From assembly GCA_965237965.1 (NCBI GenBank), contig CBDEGT010000002.1, positions 496,001 to 560,000 of the forward strand: 64,000 bases of DNA, read 5' to 3'. Source of the stretch: UBA2988 sp965237965. Lineage in GTDB: Bacteria; Gemmatimonadota; Gemmatimonadetes; Longimicrobiales; Gaopeijiaceae. The notes beneath the pieces are model-generated. The model searched no databases and was not told the DNA's origin. It worked only from the letters and a program-made list of their open reading frames with translations. Below are positions 25,560 to 34,192 of this stretch, one piece after another. The number at the start of each line of letters is the position of its first letter. Position 1 is the stretch's first letter. The position numbers and the translations under genes were made by a program.

Positions 25560-26804
25560 TCAGGATATGTTGGGGTTGTTGAACCGCTCCGCATTGCCCA
25601 TGGGGAAGCACTCGATACCTGGAAAGAGGACCCCGACAAAGGGGTGCGTGCCGTGGGCCCACTCGGCGAACCCACCGTACTGGCGCAGGTCCCCGAGCCG
25701 GTGTCCCTCTAGGAAGAACGCGCGCCGCCGTTCCTCGATGATGTGGTCGCGGATCTCCTGGTCGCTGCCACCCACGAAGGGAGGCAGCCCATTGACGGTG
25801 TGTAGCTCGTTGATGATGTCGACCGCGGTCTGCCCTCCCTCGACCTCGGCGATGATGAGTTGAGCCTCCACATAGCTTGCGAGCCGGATGGGCGAGCCCT
25901 CTGACGTGTACTTGGTTTGGGTCCGCCAGACCGTCTGTCCATCCGTCGTCGTGGAATTCTTGTCGATGAGACTCACCCTCGGGTCCGGAACCCCCATCCA
26001 TTCCACGTCCCAGAAATGCGGGTCGACCGTGACCGAACGACTGCGATTGTTTTCCCAATAGATGTCATTCCGCCGCGTGGAGACCACGCCCGAGCGAGTC
26101 ACGTCCTTGCGGAAGCCCTCGGGGACCAGCTCGGCGGCGGCTAGCGCCGCCTGGTTCTCCCCGAGGGCAAGGCTGGCGCGGGCGAGCCCGACGTTGCCAG
26201 CGTTCTGGGTCTCGGTGTCCCCCGCCTGCGTCGCAAGCTGGATGGCTTTCGTGAAGCGGTCCTTCGCCAGTTGGAAGCTCTCCGGCGGCAGCACCTCCGG
26301 CCCCAGGTCGTAGGCCGTGCTGCACATCCCCTCCGCGAACACGATGTAGTTGTAGCCGGCGTAGAGGTTGGCGCGTCCGAGCAGACCGGCACGGCCCTCC
26401 ACGTCGGCGTCCGTGAAGTCCTCGAGCCGCTTGATAACATCGTCCGCGAGGGCGCGCGCGACCGCCAGCGGTGCGTACAGCCCGCCCGCCCCGGCACACG
26501 AGGACGTGGCGTAATCGCTGCTCGACCCAGTTACGTCCCGCTTCTGCCAGATGACGGCGCCTCCCGCCGAACTCCCCCCAAGCAACTCCCCGGATATGAT
26601 GCCGCTGCTCCAGGCGTAGTTCGAGTACGCGCACTCGAATTCGGCCTGCACGCTTAGGGTCAGCAACGCAGCGAAGGAAGGATCTTCCAGCGCGCTGGCC
26701 GTCGTCGCCCCGGGGAGCTCGACGTCCAGGAGGTCCTCACACCCGGACAGCGTCAGCACCGCGCCCACAGCCAACCCCACCCCGACGCTTCGATAACACC
26801 GCAT
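25560..26804 (-). CDS. SusD/RagB-type outer-membrane lipoprotein
   Basis: A 414-residue lipoprotein with the lipobox LTLSGC near residue 20, followed by CEDLLDVELPG, typical of SusD-like proteins. The helical TPR-like core is visible (VEGRAGLLGRANLYAGYNYIVFAEGMC, NVGLARASLALGENQAALAAAELV). So is the conserved C-terminal block IIEERRRAFFLEGHRLGDLRQYG. Start ATG 26804 has AGGAGG 6 bases upstream. SusD proteins cap the SusC transporter and bind its substrate at the cell surface. The gene follows the SusC-like gene by 72 bases. Confidence 0.88.
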   Translation of the reverse strand: MRCYRSVGVGLAVGAVLTLSGCEDLLDVELPGATTASALEDPSFAALLTLSVQAEFECAYSNYAWSSGIISGELLGGSSAGGAVIWQKRDVTGSSSDYATSSCAGAGGLYAPLAVARALADDVIKRLEDFTDADVEGRAGLLGRANLYAGYNYIVFAEGMCSTAYDLGPEVLPPESFQLAKDRFTKAIQLATQAGDTETQNAGNVGLARASLALGENQAALAAAELVPEGFRKDVTRSGVVSTRRNDIYWENNRSRSVTVDPHFWDVEWMGVPDPRVSLIDKNSTTTDGQTVWRTQTKYTSEGSPIRLASYVEAQLIIAEVEGGQTAVDIINELHTVNGLPPFVGGSDQEIRDHIIEERRRAFFLEGHRLGDLRQYGGFAEWAHGTHPFVGVLFPGIECFPMGNAERFNNPNIS

Positions 26805-26875
26805 ACAACCTCCTAGTGCCCCGCCCCGCGTTGCTGGCAGGAGACGATCCGATGTGTGCAGTTGGGCTCTCATGG

Positions 26876-29842
26876 TCAGAACATCACGCGCAGCGTGGTC
26901 ACGAGGCTGTGGGGTACAGGATCAGTAACCTGATGCCAACCCCATACCTCATCCCGCTGCTCTCTCGATTCAGGATCGAGGTCGGTAAAGCTAGAATGCA
27001 CCTTGGTCCATAGGTTCCGTCCGGTCAGGGTAAGCGTTGCCCGCGACACCCCGAAGCCCTCAACCCAACTGCTGGGCATACTATAGTTGAGGGAGAGATC
27101 GCGCAGACGGATGTAGTCCTCCCTCTGGAACCAAGGCCACTCCACAAATATCTCTCCTATTGAAGCCGCTTTGATCGGATCGATCTGGCCCAGCACTTTC
27201 TTCGCACCCTCCAGCGAGTTATTAAAGTTCGCGTCCCGCTTCCATTGCGAAGTATTGTATCTGATGCGGTCCTTGGTAAATACAAACAGCGCATTGAGGG
27301 TCAGATTGCCGAGCCTCAACGTGGGGACTAGGCTGCCCGACCATCCGGGTCCCGGACTCCCGTAGTAGAACCAAGCGCCATCCTTGCAGGGGACGGCCGG
27401 GTATTTGCCGATCTCTGACTTTGGCAGATTGATGTGTCCGCTTTGGCCCGGGGGGCCTCCATGGCACATGACATTTTTCAGACTCCGGCCATCCGCCCCA
27501 GCCCATTCCGCCGAGGCGACGTACTGGCTCCAGTTTCCTCCGAGAGGGTAGCCCTCGACGTGCTGGAAGCGCTCCCTTCGGTCGAACTGCAGGTGTGGGA
27601 GATCGCCGTCGTCCACCAGCTTATTTTTATTGTATGCGACCGTGCCGCTTAGGCTCAGGTTCACCGACTGCGACCGGATCGGATACGTCTGCAACCCGAT
27701 CTCGTATCCCTCGTTTCTGACCTCGCCGATGTTGATGAAGCGGTTGGAGTCGAACCCGGAGGACGGTGCCGAGCCCGCCGACATGATCGCGTCCTTCGTG
27801 GTCTGCCTATAATACGTCAGCTCGACGTTGACCCGGTCCTGGAACAAGCCGGCGTCGAAGCCCAGCTCCAACTCCGAACCGACCTCGGGCTTCAGGTCCG
27901 GATTGCCCACCGCACCGGGTCTCACCGTGGGCTGATCGCCCGGACCCGTGGACGGGCTATACGTTCGCACCGCCGCGAAGACGTCGGGCTGCATCCCAGA
28001 CTTCCCCCACGCGGCCCGAAGGCGTAGGCTCTCGACCAATCCTACATCCCAGAAGCCCGCGTCGCTGACCACCCAGGTGCCACTCAGCTTCGGGTAGTAC
28101 GCGGCATCGAACGACTCCCCGAACGCGCTGTTCCCGTCGGCGCGCAGCGCAGCGGTGAGGAACGCCTGGTTCCGCCAGCCCATCGTCTCCTGGACGAAGA
28201 ACCCAAAGGTCTTGTTTTGGAGGTAGTTCTCTCCACCCGTCCGGACCGCTGCCGACGAGACCGTGGACACTGCCGACGTCGGCATCTGGATTCCATCCGA
28301 GTTCGACGCCTGCCGCTCACGAACGAAGTACTGCACGCCGAACGAAGTGGCGGCCGTGATGTTGGACGTCGGCTCTAAAGAAAGGGTCACATTGTAGTCG
28401 AACGTCTGATGCACATCGCGGATGTTGTCGAGGCGCTTCGCACCGGCGCTCAATGCGCCAAAGAAGGCGGGAGAGCCCGCCGGGAGGCGCGGATAGTAAT
28501 CGGAAGCCCTGCTGTCGGTCCAGTCTAACCCCCACACGAAACGCTGGCTCAACCAGTCGGTTGGACGGTGGTTGGAGGTGAACGACAGCGTCGCCCGGTT
28601 CACGCGCTCCTGCTGATCGATCAGCTCAGAGATCTCGGGAGGAGCGGCCTGGAACCCACGCGTGGGCGTGTCCTTGACGCTCGGGGAACCCCACCAGTAG
28701 TTGCCGAAGATGCCGTAGGCCCGGCGCGGTGAATGAGTGAGCGAGCGGATTAGGCCCATATCGACGGACATGTCAAGCTGGTCTGAGATTGCAGCCTGAA
28801 TGTTTGTCCGCGCCGTTGTCCGTGTCCTGTCGTTGTTCCTTAATATGCCTTCCCCGTCGTTATGGCCGGCCGAGAAGTAGTAGGTTAGGTTCCCCTCCCC
28901 ACCCCGAACGTTGAGTGAATACGACTGTTCGCGGCCTGTGCGGAACATCTTACGGCCCGCCGCTTCCTCGTCGAGAAACAGATGTTGGCTAATGATGGTC
29001 TGTCCGTCCGGAGCGATCCCGTAGTTGGTCGGGAGGCGTCCCGCCGGATCGTTGAACCAATTACCGCCTTGCTGCACCATGAGCTCGACCGTCGCCCGGC
29101 CCGGAATCCCCTTCTTCGTGATGATCTGAATCACCCCGTTCGAGGCTTCGGTGCCGTAGAGGGTGGCCGCGGCCGGACCCTTGATGACCTCGATCCGCTC
29201 GATGTCCTCGGCGTTGATGTCATTGAGACGGGAGGAGCCCCAGCTGCCGAACCCGCCGTTGGCGCGGACCCCATCGATGTACAGCAGGGGTTGCTGGTTA
29301 AGGGACAGGGTGCTCGCCCCGCGGATCATGACGCCACCGCCGCTTCCGACAACGCCAGTGCCGATCTGGACGGATACGCCGGGTACCTGTCCGGACAGTA
29401 TCTGCTGAACGCTCGCGGGCGCGGTGGACTCAAGCTGGGCGGCGGTATTCAAGGTGCCGACGACGTTTCCGACCGCACGCCTCTGGATGTTGCCGACTGT
29501 GCCGGTGACCACGATTTCGTCCAGGCCGAGGGCTTCGGTCTGGAGCTGAAAGTCCACAGTGACGATCTGCCCGGCCGTTACGGTGACGCTCCTTTCCTGC
29601 GTTCCATACCCTATGATCTGGGCCACAACCGAGTGAGTGCCGACCGGCACATTCACGATGACGAAACGACCCTCGGCATTGGCCAGTGCTCCCAGACGGC
29701 TGCCGGGGATCGACACCTGAGCGCCAGCGAGCGGGCGGAGCGTCTCGTTGTGGGTGACACGCCCCGTTACCTGCTGCGCCAGGGCGGGAACAGCCAGAAA
29801 GCCCAGAAAGATCAGTCCGACGACGAAGATACGTGCGCTCAT
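26876..29842 (-). CDS. SusC/RagA-type TonB-dependent outer-membrane transporter
   Basis: A 988-residue protein. The signal peptide (FVVGLIFLGFLAVPALAQ) is followed by a carboxypeptidase-regulatory-like domain (VTGRVTHNETLRPLAGAQVSIPG), a TonB-box-like DEIVVTG, the plug domain (QQPLLYIDGVRA, IERIEVIKGPAAATLYGTEASNGVI) and a 22-strand-type barrel ending LVTTLRVMF. Start ATG 29842 has CGGAGG upstream. With SusD it imports an oligomeric substrate using TonB energy; the substrate is unknown. No sigma/anti-sigma pair adjoins it. Confidence 0.92.
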   Translation of the reverse strand: MSARIFVVGLIFLGFLAVPALAQQVTGRVTHNETLRPLAGAQVSIPGSRLGALANAEGRFVIVNVPVGTHSVVAQIIGYGTQERSVTVTAGQIVTVDFQLQTEALGLDEIVVTGTVGNIQRRAVGNVVGTLNTAAQLESTAPASVQQILSGQVPGVSVQIGTGVVGSGGGVMIRGASTLSLNQQPLLYIDGVRANGGFGSWGSSRLNDINAEDIERIEVIKGPAAATLYGTEASNGVIQIITKKGIPGRATVELMVQQGGNWFNDPAGRLPTNYGIAPDGQTIISQHLFLDEEAAGRKMFRTGREQSYSLNVRGGEGNLTYYFSAGHNDGEGILRNNDRTRTTARTNIQAAISDQLDMSVDMGLIRSLTHSPRRAYGIFGNYWWGSPSVKDTPTRGFQAAPPEISELIDQQERVNRATLSFTSNHRPTDWLSQRFVWGLDWTDSRASDYYPRLPAGSPAFFGALSAGAKRLDNIRDVHQTFDYNVTLSLEPTSNITAATSFGVQYFVRERQASNSDGIQMPTSAVSTVSSAAVRTGGENYLQNKTFGFFVQETMGWRNQAFLTAALRADGNSAFGESFDAAYYPKLSGTWVVSDAGFWDVGLVESLRLRAAWGKSGMQPDVFAAVRTYSPSTGPGDQPTVRPGAVGNPDLKPEVGSELELGFDAGLFQDRVNVELTYYRQTTKDAIMSAGSAPSSGFDSNRFINIGEVRNEGYEIGLQTYPIRSQSVNLSLSGTVAYNKNKLVDDGDLPHLQFDRRERFQHVEGYPLGGNWSQYVASAEWAGADGRSLKNVMCHGGPPGQSGHINLPKSEIGKYPAVPCKDGAWFYYGSPGPGWSGSLVPTLRLGNLTLNALFVFTKDRIRYNTSQWKRDANFNNSLEGAKKVLGQIDPIKAASIGEIFVEWPWFQREDYIRLRDLSLNYSMPSSWVEGFGVSRATLTLTGRNLWTKVHSSFTDLDPESREQRDEVWGWHQVTDPVPHSLVTTLRVMF

Positions 29843-29974
29843 CAGATACCCTCCGGAAGAAGGACACAAATCCAAGCATGAGCCAAACGGGACAAGGCCT
29901 GACGACAGCAATCGTAAGGATTCTATACGATGGCTCACCCCCGTTGTCAAGGTGTGTGCAACGAGGAGTGCTCC

Positions 29975-30243
29975 TGACCCCGAACCTGCTCCACTAGGTC
30001 TGCAACTTTTCGAGCTCTTCCGGTCCCTGGGTGAAGGCAGCGCTGGCGGCGAAGTCCGGCGGCGTAAGACGGCCCAAGCTGCCGTGGGGCCTCAGGTTAT
30101 TGTACTCCGCTCTCCAGCGATCGAGCGAGATCTGGGCGTCCCTCAGATCGATATACCAGTGTTGCGAAAGGCACTCACGCCGAAGAATGCTGTTGAAGGC
30201 CTCGATGTGAGGGTTGTCCGTGGGCTTCCCTGGTCGGCTGAAG
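29975..30243 (-). mobile_element. IS3-family 3' end remnant (orfB C-terminus)
   Basis: The minus strand encodes FSRPGKPTDNPHIEAFNSI, RRECLSQHWYIDLRDAQ and EYNNLRPHGSL, then stops at 29994. This is the last 80 residues of an IS407-like orfB, about the same as in the element at 3993. The outer end is near 29975. The upstream part was replaced where an IS481 remnant begins at 30244. Confidence 0.75.
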
Positions 30244-30674
30244 TGTGAAAGTCAAGACCTGATCTGACAGTGGTCGCGTGTGCGGCGCATCGGGTATCCG
30301 CCCGTGTCATGCCGCGTGTTGCTTCTCCTTCGCCAGCTCGAGCGAGTCCAAGAACGTCTGCATCGGGGTCTTGCCGTAGCACCACCGACCCTGGTGGGTG
30401 CGCTCCTCGTTGTACACGACTCGTGTAGAGCTTCTTCCTGAAGACGACCCGGTAGAACTCGTTCAGCACGGTCTTCTGGAAGCGCTCACATGGCTGCGCG
30501 AGTACAACGAAGCGCGGCCGCACCAGGGTCGGTGGTGCTACGGCAAGACCCCGATACAGACGTTCCTGGACAGCGTGCCGTTGGCGAAAGAGAAGATGCT
30601 GGCTGCGTGAAGCAGAACCGAACCGGACACGAGGACCGAGCCGACGACTGTCAGATCAGGTCTTGCCTTTCACA
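30244..30674. mobile_element. IS481-family remnant made of two inverted 3' ends
   Basis: Left end TGTGAAAGTCAAGACCTGAT (30244-) and right end, as complement, TGTGAAAGGCAAGACCTGAT (from 30674) are near-perfect inverted repeats. Both sides encode the same transposase C-terminus facing outward. On the minus strand (30307-about 30480) it reads FQKTVLNEFYRVVFRKKLYTS, then NEERTHQGRWCYGKTPMQTFLDSLELAKEKQHAA. On the plus strand (about 30481-30610) it reads REYNEARPHQGRWCYGKTPIQTFLDSVPLAKEKMLAA. No catalytic core remains. Confidence 0.75.
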
Positions 30675-30864
30675 GATGAAGCCTACCTACGCCCTGCAAC
30701 ACGAAGGGCTTGACAATTCAGCGTCCACAGAAGCTGACGATGGCCATTCCACGGTCTGCGTGGAGCTTGCCTGGCAGCCTCCGAGCCCATCCGCACGCGG
30801 ACACCGGTCTAACCCAAACCGGCGGATCGCTTACGCCTACAGAAGGTGATCCTGCGTTCGCACT

Positions 30865-32316
30865 TTACACGTCCAGTTTCAACGCAATATGCTTCGTCTC
30901 GAGGTACGCATCAATACCCTCGCTCCCTAACTCACGATCAAGCCCACTCTGCTTCATACCTCCGAAAGGACATGCCGACGTTGCAGGCGTAGCGTCGTTT
31001 ATTCCTACCGTACCAGCTTCCAGTCCTTCAGCGAGACGCCATGCTCGCGACAAATCATTCGTAAATGCATAGGCTGCCAGACCAAACTCGGTCTTATTGG
31101 CTCTGTCTACGACCTCTTCCTCATCCTCAAACGCGACCACAGACGCAATCGGAGCGAAGAGCTCTTCCGACATACAACGGGCATCATCTGGAATGTCCGT
31201 CATAATCGTGGGTTCGAGGTAGTATCCTCGTTCCGAGCCGTTCCAACGTTTCCCCCCATGAACGATGGTTGCTCCGTCCTCCTTAGCCCGCTCTACGATT
31301 AGCAACGCTTCCTCAAGGGCGCGCTCGTTGATGAGCGGGCCGATTTCTACCTCATTATCCAGTCCATTCCCGACCTTCAATGCCCTCGTCCCAGCGACGA
31401 ATGCGTTCATGAACTTATCGAAGATCGACTGCTGCACGTAGATGCGATTGGCAGCCACACAAGATTGTCCTGTATTGCGAAATTTGGCGATCAGTACACC
31501 GGCCACAGCCTGTTCGACGTTAGCGTCGGCAAAAACCAAGACTGGTGCGTTACCACCAAGCTCCAACGACAGCTTCTTCACAGCGTCCGCGGCCTCACGC
31601 ATAAGATGCTTGCCTACCGGGGTCGAACCCGTAAAGGAGATCTTGCGACAGATTGGGTTGGACAGCAGCTCCGCTCCGATCTCCCGAGACCCTCCGACCA
31701 CTAGCTGGAACACACCGGGAGGCAAACCCACGTCGTGAACTATCTCGGCGAGCAGAGCCGCATTGATTGGAGTCTCGCTGGAAGGCTTGAGCAAGATCGG
31801 GCACCCCACTGCCAGTGCCGGGGCCACCTTGCGAGCAGCAAGCGCTAACGGAAAGTTCCAGGGGACGATAGCTCCAACCACACCGCTTGGGACCCGCAGG
31901 ACCATGTGCCGCTTGCCATCCACCTGGTGCGGGACGACCCTTCCGTAGCTCCGCCTTCCCTCCTCAGCGAACCACCGAAAGTGATCCGCTGCCATACGCA
32001 CTTCCGCACGGCTCTGCTGAAGTGGCTTTCCGTTCTCCAGGGTAATTACCCTAGCCACAGTATCCTCACGCCTCTCGAGCTCCTCGGCGATCTTCGCTAG
32101 GTACTCGCCACGCGTGCGGGCAGGCAGGCGCCGCCATCGAGGCGAAGCCGCCTCGGCATGTTCCAATGCCCGCGCCACACCCTCCCTTCCTATCACCCCA
32201 ATCTTTGCGAATACTTTCGATGAGGCAGGGTTACGCACGTCCAATGATCGCTCCCCCGCCACCCACTCACCGTTGAGATAAAGGCAGTACGTGCGCACCG
32301 ATTCCATCGTGGTCAT
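30865..32316 (-). CDS. gabD: NAD(P)-dependent aldehyde dehydrogenase, succinate-semialdehyde dehydrogenase type
   Basis: A 483-residue aldehyde dehydrogenase. Motifs in order: VPSGVVGAIVPWNFPLA (cofactor site), KPSSETPINA, ISFTGSTPVGKHLM, LSLELGGNAPVLVF (general base Glu) and FRNTGQSCVAANR (catalytic Cys). The substrate-loop end CPFGGMKQSGLDRELGSEGIDAYLETKHIAL is typical of the GabD/SSADH group. The ATG at 32316 is preferred over a TTG one codon earlier; GGAGAGGGG precedes it. Upstream on the same strand is a ThDP-dependent enzyme that could supply its aldehyde. SSADH is the best guess; other short acidic aldehydes, including sulfonated ones, are possible. Confidence 0.8.
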   Translation of the reverse strand: MTTMESVRTYCLYLNGEWVAGERSLDVRNPASSKVFAKIGVIGREGVARALEHAEAASPRWRRLPARTRGEYLAKIAEELERREDTVARVITLENGKPLQQSRAEVRMAADHFRWFAEEGRRSYGRVVPHQVDGKRHMVLRVPSGVVGAIVPWNFPLALAARKVAPALAVGCPILLKPSSETPINAALLAEIVHDVGLPPGVFQLVVGGSREIGAELLSNPICRKISFTGSTPVGKHLMREAADAVKKLSLELGGNAPVLVFADANVEQAVAGVLIAKFRNTGQSCVAANRIYVQQSIFDKFMNAFVAGTRALKVGNGLDNEVEIGPLINERALEEALLIVERAKEDGATIVHGGKRWNGSERGYYLEPTIMTDIPDDARCMSEELFAPIASVVAFEDEEEVVDRANKTEFGLAAYAFTNDLSRAWRLAEGLEAGTVGINDATPATSACPFGGMKQSGLDRELGSEGIDAYLETKHIALKLDV

Positions 32317-32387
32317 CAAATCCCCTCTCCAGGCCTAATATCTTCCGCAGGGCGCCGGCCGAGACAAGAGAGGCCTGATCGGCGCCA

Positions 32388-34061
32388 TCAGCACCGCCGC
32401 CTGATCAACGGAGCTTCTTGCGGTTCGATGGCAACATTGACACATGCTGGAACGGAGGCCGCAAACGCATCCTCGAGTGCTGGCCCCAGCTCGCTAATTG
32501 TATTGACCTGCCTTCCCCATCCCCCTAATGCAACCGCCACCTCACCGTATCGCGATGGAAGCAAGTCACATCCAATCAGCCGCTCGGAGCCATATTTGCG
32601 GCGCTGGAGCACCCGCTCAGAATTCCATCCGGAGTCGTTCCCTACGACAGCGACGAAGGGCAGTCGATATCGGACTGCTGTGTCGAATTCGAGCCCATGG
32701 AAGCCAAACGTACCATCACCGAGTGTCGCAACGACTCGCGCCTCGGGAAAGGCCAGGCGGGCCGCCAAAGCAAAGGGGATGCCTCCTCCGATTCCTCCGG
32801 ATGGCCCGTTGATCACTCGGTGCGGCGCCGATATGCAGGCCTGCGCCCACTGTCCAAATTCGCCGCCATCAGAAATCAGCACGGTATCCTCATTCGAGTC
32901 GAGCATCTCCTGGACTCGCTGGCAGACCTCGACTGGGTGGAGTGCCTCCCCCTGCGACTTCAGCTCCCGCCACTCGGGCGGCCTGAACTCCACCGCATTC
33001 CTAACCTCGCCACGCCATTCTCCCTTCGCCCAGTCCCGGTCGCTGGATCCAGAAAGAAGATCCTCTAGCCCCAGCTTCGCGTCGCAGTGCTTCGCAAGAA
33101 TCAGGCGCGATGACGCCCCGAGATTCCGCTTCGTTTGATCGAGAACCGCCACATCCGGATCGAGATGGATGAAGCGACAATCCTTGTCGAATGCCGGTCG
33201 GTCGCCGAATCGCAAGGTGTAGTCCAACCTCTTGCCGACCAGCAGCACTACATCTGCCCGCGGCAGGACCTCAGATAATGCACCAAGGGACGGGTCATCG
33301 ATTCCACGTGGGCTTTCCATGCCCAGGCAAGGTACTCCAGACCTCTCTTCGAACTCGCATAGGAGTTCCCCGAGATCGGCCCGCGTGAAAGGAGGACCTC
33401 CGAGAACGAGGGGCCTTCGCGCCTGCTGTAAACTGTCCAGCACGTCGATAGCGGTGTCCCGTCCGAGGGGTGGGGCGTTGGAAAGGCCAGCACCATTGTC
33501 GTTGGCGACCTCTAATTGACTCGTCGCGGCCTTTTCAAGCATGTCTACGGGCAACGCAAGGTGTACCGGCCCCGGACGACCCGAACGTGCTAATTGAAAG
33601 GCCCGCTTCACCTCCCTCGCCACCAATGAATCGTCTCGCAACGTCCACGAGGCCTTCGTAACATGACTTGCAATCTCGCCTTGGGGCATCTCTTGAAATG
33701 CTCCGCGCCCGACCTGAACACTTGGGGCTTGCCCGCTTAGAATCACCAACGGCGCCTCAGCCATCTGGGCGACGTAAGACGGAGATAGTGCGTTCAGGAA
33801 ACCCGGCCCCGCGGCGACCAGGGCCACCCCGGGCTCACCCGTCAACCGCCCCCAGGCATCGGCCATATGGACCGCCGCCGCCTCGTGTCGCACATGGACA
33901 AGCTGAATCCCAACATCGATACACGCATCAAATACTGGCAGGTTCTGATTACCGGAGAGAGCGAAGATGAACTTCGTTCCCTCTTCGACCAACGACTCAA
34001 CTAGTATATCTACAGTCCTCCTCACCCCTTCATCTCCCTCTGCCTTCCACACGCTGCCCAT
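32388..34061 (-). CDS. ThDP-dependent 2-oxoacid decarboxylase / acetolactate synthase-like enzyme
   Basis: A 557-residue enzyme of the thiamine-diphosphate family. The N-terminal domain has ALSGNQNLPVFDA and the catalytic Glu in VHVRHEAAAVHMADAWGRLTG. The middle domain has RRPLVLGGPPFT. The C-terminal domain has the ThDP motif, GDGTFGFHGLEFDTAVRY to VVGNDSGWN. It is nearest in look to acetolactate-synthase-like, benzoylformate decarboxylase and 2-oxoglutarate decarboxylase proteins; no FAD-specific feature could be confirmed. The start is uncertain: ATG 34061 is taken, but its ribosome-binding site is weak and a GTG about 36 bases in is possible. The aldehyde dehydrogenase downstream suggests it releases an aldehyde that is then oxidised. 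Confidence 0.75.
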   Translation of the reverse strand: MGSVWKAEGDEGVRRTVDILVESLVEEGTKFIFALSGNQNLPVFDACIDVGIQLVHVRHEAAAVHMADAWGRLTGEPGVALVAAGPGFLNALSPSYVAQMAEAPLVILSGQAPSVQVGRGAFQEMPQGEIASHVTKASWTLRDDSLVAREVKRAFQLARSGRPGPVHLALPVDMLEKAATSQLEVANDNGAGLSNAPPLGRDTAIDVLDSLQQARRPLVLGGPPFTRADLGELLCEFEERSGVPCLGMESPRGIDDPSLGALSEVLPRADVVLLVGKRLDYTLRFGDRPAFDKDCRFIHLDPDVAVLDQTKRNLGASSRLILAKHCDAKLGLEDLLSGSSDRDWAKGEWRGEVRNAVEFRPPEWRELKSQGEALHPVEVCQRVQEMLDSNEDTVLISDGGEFGQWAQACISAPHRVINGPSGGIGGGIPFALAARLAFPEARVVATLGDGTFGFHGLEFDTAVRYRLPFVAVVGNDSGWNSERVLQRRKYGSERLIGCDLLPSRYGEVAVALGGWGRQVNTISELGPALEDAFAASVPACVNVAIEPQEAPLIRRRC

Positions 34062-34192
34062 GCGTCGTCGCGTGATGCACCTCCGACCTCCTCTCTTGTA
34101 GCTTCGCCAGGCGCACTCAAGGTGCGCTCTCCGAGCACTCACGTCTGCTCTTCCTCGCACATCTCCCCTGCTTTGTCGCCAACTTCAAGTCG

